Below, in pieces: positions 23,401 to 28,610 of a stretch of 28,610 nt of DNA. The stretch covers positions 1-28,610 of the forward strand of contig JABDJG010000322.1 in assembly GCA_013002595.1 (NCBI GenBank). Reading direction: 5' to 3'. Under the pieces are notes generated by a model, which did not search any database, was not told the DNA's origin, and was given only the letters and a program-made list of their open reading frames with translations. A program made the translations under genes and the position numbers. The stretch comes from Hyphomicrobiales bacterium (GTDB lineage Bacteria; Pseudomonadota; Alphaproteobacteria; Rhizobiales; Aestuariivirgaceae). Each line of letters opens with the position of its first letter. Positions within the stretch are counted from its first letter, which is position 1.

Positions 23401-23728
23401 GCGGAATACAAACCGCTCCGGCTGCGAGTGCGATAACGGCAACGCACATTTCAGGCCCAGCCGGCAAAACAACAGCAATTCTGTTGCGATGATGGATGCC
23501 CATGTGCCGCAATGCTGACATCGTCTTTTCCGCGGTACCGAACAGTTGTTGGTAAGTGAGGACAGGGCTTGCCTGTGCCAGAATGGCAGGGGCATTCGGG
23601 GCTTTGTTGCTATGATTGCAAAGTCTTTCAAACAGCGAGGCGGGCCGACATGAAGTGCCATCCACTGGCACAGAAGTTTGCGGGGCACGTTGTTGTGTCA
23701 AAGTAAGCTCGTGTTCGACTTGACGCAC
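20459..23728 (-). CDS. Adenylation-carrier-condensation (A-T-C) synthetase with oxalyl-CoA-synthetase-like A domain
   Basis: This 1089-residue protein has three domains. The adenylation domain spans about 30-535: A3-type LPTSGTTSQPKVVPLTHLN at 191-209, A5 ETYGMTEAASQIASNPLPP, A7/A8 RTGDLGYLDADGYLYIVGR then KELINRGGEKIAPGKIEE, and A10 PKSTTGKIQRN. The carrier domain spans about 555-625, with the phosphopantetheine Ser586 in LLGGDSLL. The condensation domain spans about 645-1070, with the catalytic motif HHIIMDA at 778-784 (normally HHxxxDG). Motifs such as WYTAVPAIHQAIL and KPGSVGRSAGPEITILN resemble plant AAE3 and yeast Pcs60 oxalyl-CoA synthetases more than amino-acid A domains. There is no thioesterase, so the condensation domain may release the acyl group onto a free amine. 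The GTG at 23728 follows an in-frame stop closely and has a poor ribosome-binding site; starts a few codons later are possible. Confidence 0.88.
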   Translation of the reverse strand: MRQVEHELTLTQQRAPQTSVPVDGTSCRPASLFERLCNHSNKAPNAPAILAQASPVLTYQQLFGTAEKTMSALRHMGIHHRNRIAVVLPAGPEMCVAVIALAAGAVCIPLNPGLADDDWPGYFKELRVDALVTILRTNSAAERAATSLGLQIIELVPLPHVGAGAFELVGPASKKPAGNELSQLADDAFVLPTSGTTSQPKVVPLTHLNICHSAINTANALGLSSNDRLLSVLPLYHAHGLISGLMSSLAAGASIVCMRQFDATEFFRYLDEFQPTWYTAVPAIHQAILAEAHEHKHVLKGHSLRLIRSASASLPVQRFNELEHLFEVPVIETYGMTEAASQIASNPLPPMQQKPGSVGRSAGPEITILNSNGEHCPPGGEGEIALRGPNLARGYDNPSVTGKDLLTDGWFRTGDLGYLDADGYLYIVGRTKELINRGGEKIAPGKIEEVVLGHPAVAEAIAFSIPHPRLGEDVAAAVVLKPQANATVQNLRSFALDSNKLTHAEIPRHIVFVDTIPKSTTGKIQRNNMAQTLELTDVAAATDARQSNYAAPATHTEQRLAAIWAEVFGLEQVGVRDDFFLLGGDSLLAIQIAIRVSDEFDVSLSLRALFEAPTVSELAKQIADSRRSIEQDFSFETLQSDSKPEKAVSIAQECILNLENKLKGFPIFSIPFVFRMVGDFDPPAFERAVKALAYRNEIFRRTFRSANDHWKSIPSAAISSKIAVEDWKLVPPADKMGFAEERAADEAWNMFHLTKAPPLRMRLLKFADDDHVLILTIHHIIMDAWTMKILMEELFRHYGDALRGKRSIPVKPQFQFSDFARWQRQWCQGETARRQLDYWRTKLSNAVSVFAKKPDLAKAGASFGTQRAPVHFDNELIGRLADFARGENSTVFMALLTGLKQLLLSKFAQGDICVATPMANRSRPQTDGLMGLIENTTVIRTVVNEDMTFRQALQAVRESVLDAHAHQELPFEVLVSKLAEMDGLDTGPLTDVYFSVVSHSEPDIDLQHLDVYRVENIHEQNQLMLPINSSNFMFLLKETHDGVVGWCLYKDSQFDPQTVKTLVCDLNRLLELAVSKPDRKLIGLILNRP

Positions 23729-23784
23729 AGTTAGTAATGACTTTGTGCCGCTTTGCGCCTAAAATGCAATCGCAAATTGACGCA
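23720..23784. promoter_or_regulatory. Repeated TTGACGCA sites in the divergent control region
   Basis: TTGACGCA occurs at 23720-23727, across the A-T-C start codon, and at 23777-23784. GCACA (23725-23729) and TGTGC (23744-23748) form a loose inverted repeat next to the first copy. The 253-bp region between the two divergent genes (23729-23981) must hold both promoters, so these are candidate regulator sites. No matched -10 elements are clear. Confidence 0.3.
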
Positions 23785-23981
23785 AGGCACTATCGTATCG
23801 GCAATAGAATTTGACGGTATGGGCGATCACTTCTGCGCCGTTTTGGGGATGTGCATGAAGTTAATCATTAACGGAGCTGGTTAGCTGCAGTAAGCAGGTG
23901 CGTCTGAAGCGGAGTTGCCTTCTGCGTTGATGTCACCGGGTGAAAACCCAGGAGTCAGCCGGAATAATACCAACCAAATAA

Positions 23982-26900
23982 ATGGCGCAAAACCTCGAAA
24001 ATATCGAAAGTCCCGCTCCCAAAGCAGAACGCCGGCAACTGACCGTCATGTTCTGTGACCTGGTCGGTTCAACCGCGCTGTCGGAACAGTTCGATCCCGA
24101 GGACATGCGCGATCTGCTCACCAACTATCGGCAGGCCTGCGCCAGTGCGATCAGCCGGTATGGTGGCTTTGTCGCCCGATATATCGGCGATGGTATTCTG
24201 GTTTATTTCGGGTACCCGCATGCGCATGAGTATGAAGCCGAACATTCAGTCAGGGCTGGGTTGGAAATCGTCAAGAATATGGCTGAGCTGAGTGGACCAC
24301 CGCTATCGGTACGCATGGGTATTGCAACTGGTACCGTTGTTGTCGGTGATATTGTCGGCGAGGGTACCGAAGAGCATCATGCCGTGGTTGGTCAAACACC
24401 TAATCTCGCTGCCCGGCTGATTGACATGGCCGGACCGGGCGAGATCATCATTGCGGAAACTACCAGGCAGCTGTTGCTTGACCTGTTCGAGTTTCGTGAC
24501 CTTGGCACACAGGAATTGAAGGGATTTGCCGAGCCGGTGGGGGCTTGGCAGATCATTGGTGAGTCCGCCGTCAAAAGTCATTCCCAGGCGATACACAAGC
24601 GGGCACACCTCACACCGCTTATTGCTCGCGAAGACGAAGTTGAGCGGCTCAACCGATGCTGGGAAGATGCCAAGAAGGGCAAAGGACAAGTGGTTTTGAT
24701 ATCGGGAGAAGCCGGCATTGGAAAATCCCGCCTCACGCGACACTTTGAAGATCAGATTGAGGCCAAGAGCGAAGGACCGTCAATTACAAAACTGTACTGT
24801 TCGAACAACTATCAAAATTCAACATTGTACCCGGTCATAAATCAAATCACGCAAGATTCAGGGATTGATCAGAATGATTTGAATGACGTCAAAACGGAAA
24901 AGCTGGAAAAGTATCTCAACAGGCAGTCGGCAAAATCGAACGATGAAATCGTTTTGGTGATGGAATTGTTGTCGATCGACTTTGACAAGAAATACCAACC
25001 GCTGCAATTGAGCCCGGACGCGAGAAAATTACAGACATTTCAGATTCTGGAGCGGTTGATTTGCGAGAGCACCAGCGACAAGCCGGCTCTGCTCATTGTT
25101 GAGGACCTGCATTGGAGCGACCCCACAACACTGGAGCTGCTTGATCGTATAGTGATCAACCGGGTACACGATTTGCCCCTGCTCATTGCGATGACCTTCC
25201 GAACGGAGTTCGTGCCGCCCTGGCCGGATGAGCATTACATTACCGATATCAAGGTCAAGCGGCTAAGCCCGGCCGATTCAGAGAAACTGCTGGGTGAGAT
25301 GACATTGAATGCGCCTCTTCCTGTCGATGTCATCAGGAAGATCATCGAACGAAGCGATCGAATTCCGTTGTTCCTGGAAGAGGTCTACAAGGCGACCAGC
25401 GAAAACATTGCTCTCCACAAGGAAGGTGATCGGTTTGATGCCATGCGCTCCTCGAGCGCTACCGATGTTCCGAGTTCACTTGCCGGCTCGCTAATGGAGC
25501 GTCTTGACCGGCTCGGACCCGTTAAAGTGGTTGCCCAGGTTGCTGCCGCGGTGGGTCATGTGTTTTCCGCTGACGTCCTTGAACATATTGTGCCCCTGGG
25601 GCCAGCAGAACTGCGCCAGGCGTTGGATCAACTCATTGTATCGGAGATCATCTTGCTGCGAGAGGTGGGGACCGATATGGCCTATGTCTTCAAACACGCG
25701 TTGCTCCAGGATGCTGCCTATTCCAGCCTGCTGCGCGGTGAGCGTCGCAAACTTCACACCCGCATTGCCCAGATACTTGAAGAAAAGTACCCGGAAACTG
25801 CCAACCGTGAGCCAGAGCGTCTTGCCGACCACTGTTCGAAAGGCGGCCTGGCGGAACGGGCAATCGACTATTGGCAAAGGGCTGGAGAACGTGCTCGCGA
25901 AAGGAGCGCCAACTCAGAGGCCATCCGTCATCTGTCGAGTGGGCTCGATTTGCTCAAGGCACTGCCGGGAGACAAGAAAAACGCCGAGCGGGAGATCGAT
26001 CTGCGGACAAGTCTGGCGTTGGCGCTGACGGCGTTGCACGGTGGCGGAGCTGCACTGGTCAAGGAGAACTACTCGCGCGCGCGCCAACTGAGCCAGCGCG
26101 ACAGCGATACCCCTAAACATTTCACGATAATGATCGGATCATGGCTGAACAGTTTCATTGGCGCAGAGCTTTACGATGCACAATCGCTGAGCAATGAGTT
26201 GCTGGAACTGGCGGCCCGCAAGGACGATGTTTCCTATCTCGTTGAGGCCAAGAGGGTGCGCGGGATGACCTTGTTCTATGTTGGCGATTTTGCCGGCGCA
26301 CACGCCATGATTGAAAGCGCGCTTGAGTTACACGACCCGGAACATCACAGACTGCATGCCGTACGATATGGTTTGGATCCTCTGGTTTGTTGTGATGCGT
26401 ATCTGGCATATGCTCTGCTGTTTCTAGGCCATACAGAACAGGCCATCCGTAAGAGCGAAGAGGCGGTTAAGGCAGCGCAGGCGCTGGAGCATCCTTATAC
26501 ACATGCATTCTCGCTTGCCTTTGCCGCCTTTGTTCACCAGAACCTGGAACAACGCAGCGCAGCGAAGCTGTTGGCGCAAAAGGTCATGCAAGTTTCCGAC
26601 GAGCACGAGTTTCAGTTCTGGCGCAAGCAGCAGTTGTTCGTGCGCAGCTGGGCTGAAATGAAAACGGGCGAGGGACAGGCCGGGACGGTCGACATGCGCA
26701 AGGCGATGGATGCTTTCCTGGACTCAGGATCGACAATCGGATCGACCAGATTTTTGAGTTTGATGGCAGAGGTCTATATCAACAACGGGCAGATCGATGA
26801 GGGCCGGTCAATGCTTGAAAGAGCGCTGCAGACAGCCAATGAATCGGGTGAGAAATTTTACCTGGCAGAGATCTACCGACTTGAAGCGGAACTCCATCTG

Positions 26901-27152
26901 GCCCGACAGGACAAGCCGGACGTCGCTGAGATTTGCTCGTGCCTGCGCCACTCGCTGGATGTTTCTGAAAGCCAGAGTGCTGTCTTCTGGCAACTCAGGA
27001 CTGCCAAAAGCGTTGCAGGCCTGGGGCGAAGGTTTTGCCAGGAAGAGGAGCCGTCAGACCGCATTCTTCAGACCTGCAGTGACGCCAATCAAAGCTGTGA
27101 TGCGACAGCGGCAATCTCAGCGTCGAGGGCTTTGCTGGACAGGTTGTGCTAG
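23982..27152 (+). CDS. Class III nucleotide cyclase-AAA ATPase-TPR signalling protein
   Basis: This 1056-residue soluble protein has a class III adenylate/guanylate cyclase domain (about 15-190). Its metal-binding Asp residues are D26 (FCDLVGST) and D70 (YIGDGILVYFG), and the transition-state pair is N141/R145 in QTPNLAARL. An AAA_16-type ATPase follows (about 210-480), with Walker A GEAGIGKS at 242-249 and Walker B LLIVEDLHWSD at 370-380. The C-terminal half (about 560-1050) is a helical TPR-like array. All catalytic residues are visible, so cyclic nucleotide synthesis is plausible. The ATPase-TPR part resembles the STAND regulator layout that senses a ligand. The ATG follows an in-frame stop and lacks a Shine-Dalgarno. 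The gene diverges from the A-T-C gene and ends 3 bp from ubiG. Confidence 0.93.
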   Translation: MAQNLENIESPAPKAERRQLTVMFCDLVGSTALSEQFDPEDMRDLLTNYRQACASAISRYGGFVARYIGDGILVYFGYPHAHEYEAEHSVRAGLEIVKNMAELSGPPLSVRMGIATGTVVVGDIVGEGTEEHHAVVGQTPNLAARLIDMAGPGEIIIAETTRQLLLDLFEFRDLGTQELKGFAEPVGAWQIIGESAVKSHSQAIHKRAHLTPLIAREDEVERLNRCWEDAKKGKGQVVLISGEAGIGKSRLTRHFEDQIEAKSEGPSITKLYCSNNYQNSTLYPVINQITQDSGIDQNDLNDVKTEKLEKYLNRQSAKSNDEIVLVMELLSIDFDKKYQPLQLSPDARKLQTFQILERLICESTSDKPALLIVEDLHWSDPTTLELLDRIVINRVHDLPLLIAMTFRTEFVPPWPDEHYITDIKVKRLSPADSEKLLGEMTLNAPLPVDVIRKIIERSDRIPLFLEEVYKATSENIALHKEGDRFDAMRSSSATDVPSSLAGSLMERLDRLGPVKVVAQVAAAVGHVFSADVLEHIVPLGPAELRQALDQLIVSEIILLREVGTDMAYVFKHALLQDAAYSSLLRGERRKLHTRIAQILEEKYPETANREPERLADHCSKGGLAERAIDYWQRAGERARERSANSEAIRHLSSGLDLLKALPGDKKNAEREIDLRTSLALALTALHGGGAALVKENYSRARQLSQRDSDTPKHFTIMIGSWLNSFIGAELYDAQSLSNELLELAARKDDVSYLVEAKRVRGMTLFYVGDFAGAHAMIESALELHDPEHHRLHAVRYGLDPLVCCDAYLAYALLFLGHTEQAIRKSEEAVKAAQALEHPYTHAFSLAFAAFVHQNLEQRSAAKLLAQKVMQVSDEHEFQFWRKQQLFVRSWAEMKTGEGQAGTVDMRKAMDAFLDSGSTIGSTRFLSLMAEVYINNGQIDEGRSMLERALQTANESGEKFYLAEIYRLEAELHLARQDKPDVAEICSCLRHSLDVSESQSAVFWQLRTAKSVAGLGRRFCQEEEPSDRILQTCSDANQSCDATAAISASRALLDRLC

Positions 27153-27155
27153 ATG

Positions 27156-27905
27156 TTACTGCTGGTGAGTTGCTGCCAGCATGTAATTGACATCCAGGTC
27201 TCTGACCTTGCGCCATTCTCCGTTCAGCGGATTGTAGGCAACGCCGGATGTGTCAGTGACCGCCAGGCCGCCGTCCGCGAGCCAGGTGGTCAGCTCTTCC
27301 GGCTTGATGAATTTTTCCCATTGATGGGTGCCGCGCGGCAGCCAGCCAAGCACGTATTCAGCACCGATAATGGCCAGCCCGAAGGATTTCAGAGTGCGGT
27401 TCAAGGTGGCAACGAACATGATGCCATCCGGGTTCAGCATCGAGGCACACGTTGCGGTGAACGCGGCCGGATCGGCGACGTGTTCGATGACCTCCATGTT
27501 GAGGATGACGTCAAACTTTTCGCCATCGGCCGCCAGTTGTTCTGCCGTGGTTGCCCGATAACGGATGTCGAGGGATTGTTCGCCGGCATGCACCATGGCG
27601 GTCTTGATGTTTTTTTCAGCCGGGTCGATGCCGGTCACGGTCGCGCCCAAGCGGGCCATCGGCTCGCAAAGCAGGCCGCCGCCGCAACCGATGTCGAGCA
27701 GGTTCAGACCGTCGAATGGGCGGCGCTGGTGCGGGTCGCGGGCGAAGTGGGCGGTAACGTGTTCGCGGATATAAGCGAGCCGTACCGGGTTGAACTTGTG
27801 CAGAACCCCAAACTTGCCGTTCGGATTCCACCATTCTGCCGCCATCGATGAGAATTTTTCGACCTCCGCCGGGTCGACCGATGCTGCTGCAGTTGCGGGG
27901 TTCAT
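27156..27905 (-). CDS. ubiG: Ubiquinone biosynthesis O-methyltransferase
   Basis: This 249-residue enzyme performs both O-methylations of ubiquinone synthesis with S-adenosylmethionine. The N-terminus reads VDPAEVEKFSSMAAEWWNPN, the family hallmark, followed by GKFGVLHKFNPVRLAYI. SAM motif I is LLDIGCGGG at about 69-77, and TGIDPAEKNI is motif II. FVATLNRT and GTHQWEKFIKPEEL follow near the C-terminus. I chose ATG 27905; the frame continues 76 codons upstream, but those residues have no UbiG character. It is divergent from lysC, the usual arrangement in rhizobia, and converges with the cyclase gene across 3 bp. Confidence 0.96.
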   Translation of the reverse strand: MNPATAAASVDPAEVEKFSSMAAEWWNPNGKFGVLHKFNPVRLAYIREHVTAHFARDPHQRRPFDGLNLLDIGCGGGLLCEPMARLGATVTGIDPAEKNIKTAMVHAGEQSLDIRYRATTAEQLAADGEKFDVILNMEVIEHVADPAAFTATCASMLNPDGIMFVATLNRTLKSFGLAIIGAEYVLGWLPRGTHQWEKFIKPEELTTWLADGGLAVTDTSGVAYNPLNGEWRKVRDLDVNYMLAATHQQ

Positions 27906-28071
27906 GGGTTGGAGTCCTGGTGCATATGAAAGGCAGGTATAATATTGCATATAGTGGATGGCACGAGTATGAGTAGCCCCGCGCCCTTTCGGCGCACAGT
28001 GAATTGGACAATTTCCCCTCGGCAAAGCTTCCAGGCGACGCTTTGAACCGGTCCTGGATAAAGGACAGGCC
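27906..28071. promoter_or_regulatory. Divergent ubiG/lysC control region with lysC leader hairpin
   Basis: This 166-bp interval must contain both promoters. Just before lysC, GG-T-CCTG (28050-28056, T bulged) can pair with CAGGCC (28066-28071), placing the AAAGGA ribosome-binding site in the loop and the stem against the start codon. The hairpin is short and its role is speculative. Confidence 0.35.
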
Positions 28072-28610
28072 ATGGGCCGTTTGGTTATGAAATTTGGCGG
28101 CACGTCGGTTGCGGGTCTCGAGGAGATCCGCAACGCAGCGCGTCATGTTGCGCGCGAGGTTGCTGCCGGGCATCAAGTTGCAGTGGTCGTCTCGGCGATG
28201 GCTGGGCAGACCGATCGACTGGTTGGTTTGTCCACCGAAGCTGCAGCGATGCATGATGCGCGCGAGTATGACGCGATCGTTGCCTCCGGCGAGCAGGTGA
28301 CGGCCGGGTTGATGGCGATCGTACTGCAGGAACAGGGCATTCCGGCGCGTTCATGGGCTGGCTGGCAAGTGCCGATCAGGACCGATGGTGTGCACGCTGC
28401 TGCGCGGATCACCGCCATTGAAGCCGATCAGATGCGCAAGCGGATGGAACAAGGCCAGGTCGCAGTGGTGACCGGCTTTCAAGGCATCGGTCCCGATCAG
28501 CGGATAACCACACTGGGACGGGGCGGCTCGGACACCAGCGCGGTGGCGATCGCCGCGGCGCTGGAGGCGGCTTGCGACATCTATACCGATGTCGATGGAA
28601 TCTACACCAC
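28072..28610 (+). CDS. lysC: Aspartate kinase, N-terminal part (runs off the window)
   Basis: This frame gives about 179 residues of aspartokinase, which phosphorylates aspartate as the first step to lysine, threonine and methionine. The substrate motif KFGGTS is at residues 7-12. VVVSAMAGQTDRL and VASGEQVTAGLMA follow, then VTGFQGI and TTLGRGGSDTSAVAIAAAL, the kinase-domain signature. It ends in TDVDGIYTT at the window edge; the C-terminal ACT domains that bind feedback inhibitors lie outside. ATG 28072 has AAAGGA at 28061-28065 as ribosome-binding site. Confidence 0.97.
   Translation, partial: MGRLVMKFGGTSVAGLEEIRNAARHVAREVAAGHQVAVVVSAMAGQTDRLVGLSTEAAAMHDAREYDAIVASGEQVTAGLMAIVLQEQGIPARSWAGWQVPIRTDGVHAAARITAIEADQMRKRMEQGQVAVVTGFQGIGPDQRITTLGRGGSDTSAVAIAAALEAACDIYTDVDGIYT

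Noticed and set aside
23052..23518. Overlapping + strand frames inside the A-T-C gene
   Set aside because: Antisense to the adenylation domain; no independent motif or ribosome-binding site.
27153..27851. 232-codon frame on + strand over ubiG
   Set aside because: Antisense shadow of ubiG, whose VEKFSSMAAEWW and LLDIGCGGG motifs are unambiguous.
27906..28133. 76-codon N-terminal extension of ubiG
   Set aside because: The frame is open upstream, but the residues lack any UbiG similarity and run into lysC; the family N-terminus begins at ATG 27905.

Overview
The window looks like a chromosomal segment of an alphaproteobacterium, most likely of the order Hyphomicrobiales (Rhizobiales). The evidence is the moderately high GC content, the aerobic cobaltochelatase pair cobS-cobT beside a BolA gene and a J-domain gene, the overlapping aroK-aroB-CorC operon, a small membrane protein-xerD-accA run, a comF-nitrilase-DUF1178 run, and the divergent ubiG/lysC pair. 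These neighbourhoods are familiar from rhizobia and relatives. Genus or species cannot be named from this sequence alone. No tRNA, rRNA, CRISPR array, transposase or phage gene was seen.

Layout. 1-1213 (-): 5' part of a SUV3-like helicase. 1214-1906: a long non-coding stretch holding two tiny look-alike reading frames. 1907-2200 (+): rpmB. 2227-6125 (-): cobS, cobT and a secreted phytase/esterase-like protein, tightly coupled. 6410-7027 (-): a J-domain protein, divergent from bolA (7150-7419, +). 7432-10429 (-): aroK, aroB and a CorC-type membrane protein with overlapping stop/start codons. 10629-12764 (+): a 46-residue membrane protein, xerD and accA. 12911-14794 (+): an ABC exporter, meeting a small conserved hypothetical at 14791-15015 (-). 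15016-15350: an AT-rich spacer. 15351-15969 (+): a Nudix hydrolase and an orphan Flp pilin. 15978-16865 (-): a methyltransferase. 16961-19059 (+): comF, a nitrilase-family amidase and a DUF1178 protein. 19098-20069 (+): a cysteine-synthase-family gene. 20238-23728 (-): a 1089-residue adenylation-carrier-condensation protein with a coupled 74-residue protein. 23982-27152 (+): a cyclase-ATPase-TPR signalling protein. 27156-27905 (-): ubiG. 28072-28610 (+): the start of lysC.

Most of the window is housekeeping: cobalt insertion into the corrin ring, the shikimate pathway, fatty acid synthesis, chromosome dimer resolution, nucleotide-pool cleaning, ubiquinone and aspartate-family amino acid synthesis. 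The part that stands out is 19.1-27.15 kb, which appears to be inserted between DUF1178 and ubiG/lysC, genes I recall as close neighbours in rhizobia. It carries a single-protein amide synthase candidate. Its adenylation domain looks like plant/yeast oxalyl-CoA synthetase (AAE3/Pcs60) rather than a classical amino-acid adenylation domain. It is followed by a carrier domain and a terminal condensation domain. A small unknown protein is translationally coupled to it, a beta-substituted-alanine synthase type enzyme lies beside it, and a large cyclase/ATPase regulator is divergent. This is the best candidate for an undescribed system here. Two related palindromic repeat elements (about 12.78-12.85 kb and 20.10-20.22 kb) mark intergenic spaces.
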